Assembly (NCBI GenBank): GCA_040007395.1
Contig: JBDTVG010000194.1
Span: 1 to 18,313, forward strand
Length of the DNA stretch: 18,313 bases
From: DATGFK01 sp040007395
GTDB lineage: Bacteria > Chloroflexota > Anaerolineae > Aggregatilineales > UBA2796
Direction of reading: 5' to 3'
The notes below the pieces were generated by a model, which was not told the origin of the DNA, ran no database searches, and saw only the letters and a list, made by a program, of their open reading frames with translations. A program made the position numbers and the translations under genes. Positions within the stretch are counted from its first letter, which is position 1, and each line of letters opens with the position of its first letter. This document shows, piece after piece, positions 11,647-18,313 of the stretch.

Positions 11647-13969
11647 TCCACAGCAGGCCATAGATCGCCAGCGCGATCACACTGATCACGCTGCCTACCT
11701 GCCACGAGGTCGGCTGATACTGCATCCTGATCATGTGCGTGCCAGCCGGAACGACCACCCCTCGGAAGGCAAGATTGGCGCGGTAGATCGTCGTTGGGCT
11801 GCCGTCGAGGGTCGCCTGCCAACCGGGGTAATACGTATCGGCTAGCACGAGCATCCCGCCACCGGGCGACTCCGCCGTGATGCTGAGATCGAGCGGCGTT
11901 TCGTCGGTAAGTCGCGCTGTGCCGGGTTGAGTGCTGGTCGGCAAGGTGAGATCGCCTTGATCGCCTTCAATAGCAACGGTCTGTTCGGGGTTCCAGCCGT
12001 CCGCGCCGATGAACTTTTCAACGTCATCACTGTTATGGAAGCTCATGACAGTCGGGGCGATCCACACTCGCGTTGGCGAGGTTACGGGATCACTGCTGCC
12101 ATAAACCTGTCCAACAGCCGCTGCCCGCAGCAAGCCGGGATGCAGGGTCATGTTCAGCAGTCGGCTAAAACGCTCGATGCCGTCCGGCCTGAGTGGATCG
12201 AAATTATTCAGCGACGGCTGACGATCCAGTAGATTCAGGTTGGGCAATCCCGAACGGCGGTATTGGTCGCGCAGTTCGACAGCCGCCCGATAGTCGTTCA
12301 GCAGCAAAAAGCGATCAAAAGCCGCCTGTGGAAGCTGTTGGTTTTTCGGGTCAGGCCAAAATGTGCGTGTAGTCGTGTTGACGGTGAGCTTATCGTAGAA
12401 ATTGGGGGGGACAGTAGGATTGCTGAGTGAGTTTGCCCACCACAGATCGGCGGCGACGAACAGCAGCACGCCCATCGCCCAGCGCGACCACTGCGGATGG
12501 CTTTCGTCGGGCTGGCTGAGAAATAGCAGCGCCGCACTGGTTGCCAGAATCCCGGCAATCGTCAGGCCGCGAACCAACTGCTCGGTAATCGGCGTAGCAG
12601 AGCGCAGCAGGACTTGTGCGACGAACCCTGCCGCTGTGATACTGATCGCGCCAATCAGGACGATTCGGGTGCGATGGCGGGCGCGGCGTTCCGGCTGCCA
12701 CAGATCGGCGGACAGCGCCGCCAGCATCACCAAACTAAAGATCGCGACGAGCAGCCAGCGTGCCGGAGCCTGAAACAGATTGAAGGTCGGCACATAGCGA
12801 TATAGCAGCGGATAGATGCCGAATTTGCCGAGCGCCAGAATAAACGCGATGAGCGCCGTGCTGGCAAAAAACGGGATCAGGTTTTGGTTCACGTCGTTCA
12901 GGCCGGGGAGATCGGGCAAAGATTTATTCTTGCGTCTGCGCCAACGGGTTCGCAAAAAGTGTCCAGTCCCCAGAATCGCCAGTGCCAGCGGCAAGATCCC
13001 CAGATAGGCCGTCACCTCGAAGTACGCTCCGCCGACAACATAACTGCCATCGCTGGGATTGCCGAAAAAGTTCGGATTAAACAGCGTCAACACCGACAGC
13101 GGCGTGTAGGAGAAGTTCAGCGCGAACGCCTCATCCAGACCGGAAGCCCGCTGCGATTGACGCTGCAATTCGGCAGTCGGTAACAGTTGCGCCGCCGTCA
13201 AGCCTACCCCAAGCACAAGCGCTACCATCGCCGCCAGCACGATCCATACCGTTCGACGCGGCGACAGCGTTTTACGTTCCGCGATCAATCGCCACAGCGC
13301 ATAGCTGCCTGCCAAAACAAAGCTGTAAAAAGTCCACTGCGCGTGTCCAACCAGCAGTTGCATGGCGACCACGCCCGTTAGCAGCAGCATATTCCGCAGC
13401 GTGACCCTAGCCAGCAGCAAGTCAGTTGCCAGCAGCAAAAAGGGCAGCCATGCCGCGACTTCTAGCATCGGGATTGTGCCGAAGCGTGCCACAATGGGTG
13501 TACTCAGTGGATAGGCCAACGTCGCAATGCCTCGGCCTAGCACCCCACACTTGAGCCGCCCCGTCAGCAGCCACATGCCGATCCCTGCCCACAACAAATG
13601 CAGCAACCCGATAAAGCCCATCATTTGCGGACCCGACCATAGAAAATACAGCAGATGCGGCGGATACAGCAGCGCGATCTGATAGTTTGCCAACAGCGGC
13701 GCACCCGCGCCGTTATAGGGATTCCAGAGCGGCAAGCGGCCCTGCGCCAGTTCACGCATGGCAAATTCGCGCCAAGGGTAGAATTGCAGCGACGGCAACC
13801 CCCAGAAGATCACGTCACCGAATAGCAGGCGATAGAACAGCGCCAGAATGGTCAAGCACAGCAGCGTTAGCGGCAACCACGCCTGCCAGTCGCGAAGACG
13901 AGAGCGTAATGAACCCAATCTGGCGATCCTTTCGTTACAGCGGCACAGACTCACACATGCGCTAAACAT
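11609..13969 (-). CDS. YfhO-family integral membrane protein (GT-C fold)
   Basis: A 786-residue membrane protein of the YfhO family (GT-C glycosyltransferase-like). A dozen or so hydrophobic helices span roughly residues 30-520. The first outer loop has the family pattern FWGLPSLQFYPWREFAMREL...GRLPLWNPYNGAGAPLLA, which in this class holds the likely active-site region. A soluble outer domain follows, ending ADTYYPGWQATLDG...VVVPAGTHMIRMQYQPTSW, then a last membrane helix. Known relatives modify surface polymers using polyprenyl-linked sugars; the substrate here is unknown. The ATG at 13969 has no clear ribosome site and gives an odd cysteine-rich start. A TTG at 13918 (LGSLRSRLRDW) has AAAGGA nearby and is a good alternative. 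The 3' end overlaps the WD40 gene by 38 bases tail to tail. Confidence 0.9.
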   Translation of the reverse strand: MFSACVSLCRCNERIARLGSLRSRLRDWQAWLPLTLLCLTILALFYRLLFGDVIFWGLPSLQFYPWREFAMRELAQGRLPLWNPYNGAGAPLLANYQIALLYPPHLLYFLWSGPQMMGFIGLLHLLWAGIGMWLLTGRLKCGVLGRGIATLAYPLSTPIVARFGTIPMLEVAAWLPFLLLATDLLLARVTLRNMLLLTGVVAMQLLVGHAQWTFYSFVLAGSYALWRLIAERKTLSPRRTVWIVLAAMVALVLGVGLTAAQLLPTAELQRQSQRASGLDEAFALNFSYTPLSVLTLFNPNFFGNPSDGSYVVGGAYFEVTAYLGILPLALAILGTGHFLRTRWRRRKNKSLPDLPGLNDVNQNLIPFFASTALIAFILALGKFGIYPLLYRYVPTFNLFQAPARWLLVAIFSLVMLAALSADLWQPERRARHRTRIVLIGAISITAAGFVAQVLLRSATPITEQLVRGLTIAGILATSAALLFLSQPDESHPQWSRWAMGVLLFVAADLWWANSLSNPTVPPNFYDKLTVNTTTRTFWPDPKNQQLPQAAFDRFLLLNDYRAAVELRDQYRRSGLPNLNLLDRQPSLNNFDPLRPDGIERFSRLLNMTLHPGLLRAAAVGQVYGSSDPVTSPTRVWIAPTVMSFHNSDDVEKFIGADGWNPEQTVAIEGDQGDLTLPTSTQPGTARLTDETPLDLSITAESPGGGMLVLADTYYPGWQATLDGSPTTIYRANLAFRGVVVPAGTHMIRMQYQPTSWQVGSVISVIALAIYGLLWIRALFATPPPLR

Positions 13970-13979
13970 GATACACTGA

Positions 13980-14009
13980 TTGGCACTTTCGCAGTCATCA
14001 TCATATCAT
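13980..14009 (+). promoter_or_regulatory. Candidate promoter of the prepilin-peptidase-like gene
   Basis: TTGGCA at 13980-13985 and TATCAT at 14004-14009 are 18 bases apart, each one base off consensus, ending 31 bases before the ATG at 14041. The 71-base gap is shared with the divergent YfhO gene, for which I see no convincing promoter. Confidence 0.5.
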
Positions 14010-14040
14010 TCCACTTCTATCAGTTACTCCAAGGGAATTC

Positions 14041-14901
14041 ATGCCAGCAATTGTTCCTATAGCCCTTTTTATTGGCTTTTTGGTCGGGATTGTCGTTAAT
14101 TTGTTCGCTGACTACCTACCCGCGCAGCGCCATTATAAGCTTGCCACCACCAACCCGTTTGGCTCGCATACGATCATCGCCAAGCCGCCGACATTCCTCC
14201 CGTGCAGCGACAATGGCAGTCTATGGCCTATTTGGTTGTGGTCGGGACTGATTGCCACTAGTCTGCGGCAACCTGTCGGTGATTCGCACAATCGCCGCCG
14301 GATTATTACGGAAATCGGCATGGCGGCGGCTTTCGCGGCGATTGCATGGCGCTTCTCCGAGATCCCCAATTTGCCGTTTCTGCTGTTTTATGCAGCGGCC
14401 TTAGCTCTAATTGTGATTATCGATGTGGAAAATCGCTGGGTATTCCTTGAAACGATCATTCCGGTAGGGATAGTCGCGCTCGTAGAAGCTGTTTTGTGGC
14501 CTCGATCCTCTTTAGAAGACACGATTCGCGGTGGACTATATGGCTTTGGCATTCTGTTCGCGCTCTATTTGTTCGGCTTGGTTTTTGCGCGGGTGCTTGG
14601 CATGGTGACGGGGCGGCAAGTCGGACGCACTGTGCTTGGTTTTGGCGATGTCTATATTGGTAGCCTTGGTGGCCTGATTATTGGTAAACAGTTCTTGGGC
14701 TTGTCGCTGCTCATTATGGTGCTGACCGGGGCAATCGCCGCGCTGATTCTGATTACTAATCGATGGCTGCGGACAAAACGCTACCGCCTGTATTCTGCTA
14801 TTCCCTATGGCCCGTATATCGTGATCGGTACTGTCGCGATGCTCTATGTACCAGAAATGGTAGGCGATATTGTCCGTCGGATCTTGAATTGGCCTTTCTG
14901 A
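14041..14901 (+). CDS. Prepilin-peptidase-like A24 membrane aspartyl protease
   Basis: A 286-residue polytopic membrane protein of the type IV prepilin peptidase (A24) group, which cleave leader peptides of pilin-like proteins at the inner face of the membrane. The two aspartates expected at the active site are Asp128 (LIVIIDVENRWV) and Asp203 in LGFGDVYIG, the GxGD motif. Hydrophobic helices surround both. The cysteine pairs of the N-methyltransferase half of classic PilD are missing; only one Cys (55) occurs in that region, so any methylation must be done elsewhere or not at all. AAGGGA at 14031-14036 precedes the ATG by four bases. No pilin or pilus assembly gene is visible in the window, so its substrates are unknown. 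Confidence 0.8.
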   Translation: MPAIVPIALFIGFLVGIVVNLFADYLPAQRHYKLATTNPFGSHTIIAKPPTFLPCSDNGSLWPIWLWSGLIATSLRQPVGDSHNRRRIITEIGMAAAFAAIAWRFSEIPNLPFLLFYAAALALIVIIDVENRWVFLETIIPVGIVALVEAVLWPRSSLEDTIRGGLYGFGILFALYLFGLVFARVLGMVTGRQVGRTVLGFGDVYIGSLGGLIIGKQFLGLSLLIMVLTGAIAALILITNRWLRTKRYRLYSAIPYGPYIVIGTVAMLYVPEMVGDIVRRILNWPF

Positions 14902-14917
14902 CATGACATGGCAAGAT

Positions 14918-14949
14918 TGCACGGGTGATTTCGTATGGTCGCCCGTGCA
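14918..14949. terminator. Strong hairpin after the prepilin-peptidase-like gene
   Basis: TGCACGGGTGA at 14918-14928 pairs with TCGCCCGTGCA at 14939-14949 (eleven pairs, one G-U) around a ten-base loop, 17 bases after the stop. There is no T-run on either strand, so it may slow or end transcription between the two convergent genes only weakly. Confidence 0.4.
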
Positions 14950-14962
14950 GAATACCGCATCG

Positions 14963-15040
14963 ATGTAGGGACGAGGCTTGCCCTGTCCGTTGATTGGCAA
15001 ACGTCGCAAAATAGCGGACAACGCAAGCATTGTCCCTACA
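14963..15040. repeat. Palindromic dispersed repeat, copy B
   Basis: The element opens ATGTAGGGAC and closes GTCCCTACA, a nine-base inverted repeat, with internal TGTCCG and GCGGACA as in copy A. The left hairpin (GGACGAGGC/GCCCTGTCC) has one mismatch and one G-U pair. The right one is GGACAACGC facing GCATTGTCC. The middle is longer than in copy A (78 against 67 bases). Confidence 0.75.
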
Positions 15041-15041
15041 A

Positions 15042-15081
15042 AATACCGCATTGATGTAGGGACAGAGCCTGCCCTGTCCGC
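15042..15081. repeat. Palindromic dispersed repeat, half copy C
   Basis: AATACCGCATTGATGTAGGG at 15042-15061 repeats 14951-14970 with one change, 91 bases apart, so part of copy B and its left flank have been duplicated. The half element continues as ACAGAGCCTGCCCTGTCCG and then stops; the right arm is absent. It ends 14 bases before the stop of the next minus-strand gene. Confidence 0.75.
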
Positions 15082-15094
15082 TATAGATATGCTC

Positions 15095-16078
15095 CTAAAG
15101 TTGTGGTGTAGTCGTGATCGAACTGCCCGTTGCAGAAGGCTGTGGTAGCGTGAAGCGGGCATAGACAGGTGCATGATCGGGGAAAGTTGCTTCGCGCCGC
15201 CACTCGGTTTCGCCATCGATATTCTCTATCGGCTCGACATAGCTATCTACCTGACGCTTGCGGAAGATCAATTCATGGCTAACCGCAATGTGATCAATGA
15301 GTTCGCGCCGTTTCAGATATAACCGTGAAAAACGCCGATCTGGTGGAATATATTCATCAAGGCTGTACAGGCGGATGTCATCGAATTTATCTGGGGTCGC
15401 CAGACTGCGATCTTCGGGGCCGAACATAATCTGCGAAGACACGGCTTCAGCGCTATCGTTGAAATCGCCCATCAGAATCAGCGGATCGTCATTCTCACCG
15501 AGCAAATAGTCCAGATACACACGCACCGCAATGGATTCACAGGCACGTCGCAGCAAGGCGGCTCCGGTTTCGCGGGCACGTTCGTTCTCATCCAGTGGAA
15601 AGCGCCGCCCGTTAGCGTAGGTGATCAGTTTCGATTTGAGGTGAATCGTCACGATGTGGATGGGCAGTCCCGGCGCAAGGACAACTGTAGCCTTCAAGAT
15701 GCCCCGGCTCATGTGCCTGAATACGTCACCGCGTGTGTCGGTAACATTGGTTAAAGCGGCTGGCGGAAAATCGTAGAGTTCTCTGGCATCGGAAAGCGGC
15801 AGGCGCGAAAGCATCCCGACCCGAATACCGCGTGGATCGGGGTGTGATGACAGCAGCATATACGGGAAGCTGCCGCCAAGCCTGCTTTGCAGATCGGCAA
15901 GGGTTGCCGGGTCGCCGACTTCTTGCACCGCTAGGACATCGGGGGCAATCCCCAGAATAGTACTGGTCAAGGTTGCCATCTTGCGTTCGTACAATTCGAC
16001 GGTTTTGGGGCCAGAGGGATGTCCGGCGGGAAAGAGATTTTCGACATTCCACGTCATCACATTGAAGTCAATTGACAC
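15095..16078 (-). CDS. Endonuclease/exonuclease/phosphatase family protein
   Basis: A 327-residue metal-dependent phosphoesterase-fold protein of the EEP superfamily (DNase I, AP endonuclease and phosphatase relatives). In order: TWNVENLF (Asn11), VQEV (Glu53), VTIHLKSK (His146), LMGDFND (Asp205, Asn207), LIDHIAVS (Asp262) and FPDHAPV (Asp301-His302). These are all the expected catalytic residues. The frame extends to a TTG at 16129 that would overlap the upstream gene, but a GTG at 16078 has GGAGGA four bases upstream and gives MSIDFNVMTWNVENLF, a natural start. No signal peptide is seen with this start, so it is probably cytoplasmic. It lies 22 bases after the CNNM/CorC-type gene and shares its operon. 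Whether it acts on DNA, RNA, lipid or sugar phosphates cannot be told. Confidence 0.88.
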   Translation of the reverse strand: MSIDFNVMTWNVENLFPAGHPSGPKTVELYERKMATLTSTILGIAPDVLAVQEVGDPATLADLQSRLGGSFPYMLLSSHPDPRGIRVGMLSRLPLSDARELYDFPPAALTNVTDTRGDVFRHMSRGILKATVVLAPGLPIHIVTIHLKSKLITYANGRRFPLDENERARETGAALLRRACESIAVRVYLDYLLGENDDPLILMGDFNDSAEAVSSQIMFGPEDRSLATPDKFDDIRLYSLDEYIPPDRRFSRLYLKRRELIDHIAVSHELIFRKRQVDSYVEPIENIDGETEWRREATFPDHAPVYARFTLPQPSATGSSITTTPQL

Positions 16079-16100
16079 TGGTTCCTCCGATACAGGCACA

Positions 16101-17462
16101 TCAGGTAGATAAAGAGGCAGGCTTGTCAACCTGCGGTTCGTCTATGCGTCCCTGAGAACGCTTGATGAAACGTACCTTTGAGGCACGCATTCCATCCATT
16201 TCTTCAACCCGAACATCGTAATCGCCAAAGATGACTGTATCGCCCAGAATGGGAATGCGATCTAGCCGTTCGGCAATGTAGCCGCCAATCGTTGTCGAGA
16301 TCACTTTGCCTTCCGGATCTCCGAAACGTTCTATGACATCGTTCATGGTCATGAGACCATCGACAAGGATGGCGTTACCCTGCGTTTCGACTTGATTACT
16401 CTCGACATCGAATTCGTCCTGCACCTCACCGACCAATTCTTCGAGAATATCCTCCATCGTCGCGACCCCTGCCATGCCGCCATATTCGTCGATCACGATC
16501 ACCATTTGCTGCTTGGACTTCTGCATTTGTTCCAACACGCTGTCTACGCCCGTCGTTTGCGGGACAAACAATGGTATCCGCAGAATCGATGCTAGGGTGA
16601 ATGTGCTGCTGCCGCCCGTCAAAAGCTGCGGTTCCTTGACCACCGCGTCTAGCATGTCCTTGGTAAGCAAAATGCCCGTTACCGTGTCCACCGATCCTTT
16701 GTAGACGGGATAGCGTGAATACTGCTGCGAGACGATCTGGTTCAGCAGCACGGGCAGCGGCGAGTCTATATTCAGCGCATCAACCTCGGTACGCGGACGC
16801 ATGACACCGCGAATCTGGACATCGCTAAAATCGAACACACGTCGCAGCAGCCGCTCCTCATTTTCTTCTAGTAATCCTGCTTCACGGCTGGAATGAACCA
16901 GCATTTCGAGTTCTTCCGGCGAATGAACGTTACTATGCTCACTGCCACCATGAAAGCCAAGCAAGCTAACAATCCAGTTGCCGAGATTATTCATCAACGC
17001 GATGACCGGGCGGAAGATCGCTCGGAACAGGCGGATAGGCCGTGCCACAAAAAGCGCCGTCCCTTCGGGGCGTTGCAGTGCAATCGACTTGGGAACAAGT
17101 TCGCCCAAAACAATGTGAACAATCGTAACGAACGCAAAAGCAACCGCTACCGAGATACTTTGGCCTACCGTGTGCGCCCATGGAGTATCGGGCAAAAAGC
17201 TCTCCAGTAAATGTCCTACGGCTGGCTCACCAACCCAGCCCAAGGCCAGACTAGCCAGCGTAATACCAAGCTGGGTCGCGGCAATGTAGCTATCCAGATG
17301 GGCCATTGCCTTTTGAGCGGCAATCGCGGCTTTGTTTCCATCCTGAGCGAGCTGCTCGATCCGGGTGCGACGGGCACTAACGAGCGAAAACTCGGCGGCG
17401 ACAAAAAAAGCATTTGCCATCACCAGAAAAAATACTGCGAACAATCCAAAGACCGTATCCAT
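16101..17462 (-). CDS. CNNM/CorC-type membrane protein with CBS pair (hemolysin-like family)
   Basis: A 453-residue membrane protein. Residues 1-190 are the CNNM (DUF21) transmembrane domain, with FFLVMANAFFVAAEFSLVSARRTRIEQL and a typical IVLGELVPKSIAL. Residues about 200-330 are a CBS pair (VMRPRTEVDALN, YSRYPVYKGSVDTVTGILLTKD, VIDEYGGMAGVATMEDILEELVGE). The end, about 345-435, is the CorC/HlyC domain. Members are linked to Mg2+ and other ion export or homeostasis, with the CBS pair sensing nucleotides. The older label hemolysin is misleading. The ATG at 17462 has GAGG seven bases upstream; a GTG at 17483 would add seven residues. It leads a two-gene minus-strand operon with the EEP protein. 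Confidence 0.92.
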   Translation of the reverse strand: MDTVFGLFAVFFLVMANAFFVAAEFSLVSARRTRIEQLAQDGNKAAIAAQKAMAHLDSYIAATQLGITLASLALGWVGEPAVGHLLESFLPDTPWAHTVGQSISVAVAFAFVTIVHIVLGELVPKSIALQRPEGTALFVARPIRLFRAIFRPVIALMNNLGNWIVSLLGFHGGSEHSNVHSPEELEMLVHSSREAGLLEENEERLLRRVFDFSDVQIRGVMRPRTEVDALNIDSPLPVLLNQIVSQQYSRYPVYKGSVDTVTGILLTKDMLDAVVKEPQLLTGGSSTFTLASILRIPLFVPQTTGVDSVLEQMQKSKQQMVIVIDEYGGMAGVATMEDILEELVGEVQDEFDVESNQVETQGNAILVDGLMTMNDVIERFGDPEGKVISTTIGGYIAERLDRIPILGDTVIFGDYDVRVEEMDGMRASKVRFIKRSQGRIDEPQVDKPASLST

Positions 17463-17598
17463 TACACAACCTCGCACGACCACCGTTATCCGGTGATACT
17501 GGCGTACACAAGTCGTAAATATAACATAAAGCTTCCATAGAACGGTGATAAGCCGTAATCCTTACAGCCGCCTAAATGCTCCTCTACGAAATGGAATG

Positions 17599-17632
17599 TA
17601 CCTGTTACGGGGATTCATTTCCTCTACAGGTA
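17599..17632. promoter_or_regulatory. Inverted repeat upstream of the response regulator
   Basis: TACCTGT at 17599-17605 and ACAGGTA at 17626-17632 are perfect inverted arms 20 bases apart, extended by one more matching pair after a mismatch. They straddle the candidate promoter at 17614-17642. This would suit a dimeric regulator, but no protein can be named. Confidence 0.4.
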
Positions 17633-17642
17633 TACTTATGAT
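17614..17642 (+). promoter_or_regulatory. Candidate promoter of the response regulator
   Basis: TTCATT at 17614-17619 and TATGAT at 17637-17642 are 17 bases apart. A TTGACA at 17656-17661 further down has only the weak CATAGA 18 bases later. Either could serve. GGAGG at 17691-17695 is thirteen bases before the ATG, longer than usual. Confidence 0.4.
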
Positions 17643-17708
17643 AAACTGGCACAAATTGACATTAATGATCTCCATCATCCATAGAGACGCGGAGGGTTTT
17701 TACACAAG

Positions 17709-18098
17709 ATGTTACCCAATAATGAGAATACACAAGTTGTCATCATCGAAGATGACCCCGAAATGATCGCGTTGGTCAAGCTCATTTTGACCAAGCATGG
17801 CTTCAAGGTCGCCGGGGCAAATAATGGACGCGACGGTTTAGGACTGATCGAGGAAGTCCAGCCCGATGTCGTGCTGCTTGACCTGATGATGCCCGATATG
17901 GATGGTTGGGAAGTCTACCAGACGATGAAGGCCAACGACTTGATGAAGCATCTGCCCGTGATTATCATTACGGCTAAAGCGCAGAGCATCGATAAGGTGT
18001 TGGGATTGCACATCGCCAAAGTAGATGACTATATTACCAAGCCGTTTAGCCCAAGCGAACTGCTGTCGAGTGTCCGCAAGGTCATTGCTCACGTCTAA
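17709..18098 (+). CDS. Single-domain response regulator (CheY-like receiver)
   Basis: A 129-residue receiver domain with no output domain. The acidic pocket is Glu14-Asp15-Asp16 (IIEDDPEM), the phosphoacceptor is Asp58 in VVLLDLMMPDMDGWEV, the switch residue is Thr88 (IIITAK) and the conserved lysine is Lys111 (YITKPF). All are in place, so it should be phosphorylated normally. With no DNA-binding or enzyme domain it must act through a partner protein. The histidine kinase is not within the window but may lie beyond the right edge. The segment ITAKAQSIDKVLGLHIAKVDD suits a regulator type I associate with Anaerolineae. The Shine-Dalgarno GGAGG is unusually far (thirteen bases) from the ATG. 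Confidence 0.93.
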   Translation: MLPNNENTQVVIIEDDPEMIALVKLILTKHGFKVAGANNGRDGLGLIEEVQPDVVLLDLMMPDMDGWEVYQTMKANDLMKHLPVIIITAKAQSIDKVLGLHIAKVDDYITKPFSPSELLSSVRKVIAHV

Positions 18099-18313
18099 TA
18101 TAGGCATACAAGCACTAGCTTTTATGAGCAGACAATAATAGAATTTCTACCTGCCTGATGTTTAGTTTGGTATGGTAGTAGGTTGAGACTTGCCCCGCTA
18201 TATTTAGCAATATTCCGATGAGTGTCACAGTCCCTAGTTTTCGGCTAACAAACCGAATTCATACTGACAAACTTGTATAAAATGGTACAATGCTGAGTCA
18301 GTTAATTGACTAT
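18099..18313. other. Intergenic stretch at the right edge
   Basis: No gene or clear terminator is seen after the response regulator. TTCGG and CCGAA near 18238-18256 can form a five-pair stem but lack a T-run. A promoter candidate lies at 18264-18291. Confidence 0.4.
18264..18291 (+). promoter_or_regulatory. Candidate promoter for a gene beyond the right edge
   Basis: CTGACA at 18264-18269 and TACAAT at 18286-18291 are 16 bases apart, each one base off the sigma-70 consensus. It points rightward out of the window. Confidence 0.45.

Noticed and set aside
12390..12805. Several 60-120 codon frames on both strands inside the YfhO gene
   Set aside because: They lie in other frames of a GC-rich coding region and have arginine/alanine-rich, domain-free products.
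14951..15081. CRISPR array
   Set aside because: The repeats are palindromic, unevenly spaced and only one and a half copies long; there are no uniform spacers and no cas genes.
14536..15216. Minus-strand frame of 226 codons
   Set aside because: It runs antisense through the prepilin-peptidase-like gene and across the palindromic repeats; the product has no recognisable domain.

Overview
The window looks like a piece of chromosome from a free-living Chloroflexota bacterium, probably near Anaerolineae. This rests on recalled family resemblance, not a search. Supporting traits are secreted proteins with Pro/Thr-rich linkers, the repeating 'GVFRPS..FYLRN..GDWDGDG' module, a stand-alone receiver of the 'VDDYITKPF' type, a large YfhO membrane protein and mixed ATG/GTG/TTG starts. 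Hand counts of sampled 60-base lines give about 52-63% G+C in the aconitase and YfhO genes, but about 33-48% in the secreted-protein pair at 8260-11550. That pair therefore looks like a compositional island. No rRNA, tRNA, CRISPR array or intact insertion sequence was seen.

Layout. 1-419: a small unrecognised ORF, possibly the end of a longer gene, in AT-rich DNA with short repeats. 420-1940: a TetR-type repressor diverging from a short-chain dehydrogenase; the intergenic gap holds a consensus promoter and two related palindromes. 1971-2972: an ADP-ribosylglycohydrolase on the minus strand, converging on the dehydrogenase. 2973-3324: an intrinsic terminator and a noncoding stretch with degenerate repeats. 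3325-8047: a LysR-type regulator diverging from a probable trans-aconitate methyltransferase (tam), followed by aconitase (acnA) and two tandem terminators. 8260-11646: two exported proteins in tandem, a propeller-repeat zinc-protease-like protein and a WD40 protein; the first has its signal peptide separated from the body by a nine-G tract. 11609-13969: a YfhO-type GT-C membrane protein on the minus strand, overlapping the WD40 gene tail to tail. 14041-14901: a prepilin-peptidase-like membrane aspartyl protease. 15095-17462: a minus-strand operon of a CNNM/CorC-type membrane protein and an endonuclease/exonuclease/phosphatase protein. 17709-18098: a single-domain response regulator, followed by a candidate promoter for a gene beyond the right edge.

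The clearest functional unit is lysR-tam-acnA. Aconitase releases cis-aconitate, which isomerises to the inhibitor trans-aconitate, and Tam methylates trans-aconitate. The window thus pairs a TCA-cycle enzyme with the repair enzyme for its own by-product. A LysR-type box lies about 65 bases upstream of the predicted tam transcription start, the usual position for an activator site.

A family of small palindromic repeats (core ATGTAGGGACA ... TGTCCCTACAT) occurs between tam and acnA, where it supplies the tam stop codon, and again as one and a half copies between the prepilin peptidase and the phosphodiesterase-like gene. The acnA terminator and the one downstream of lysR share the same hairpin core.
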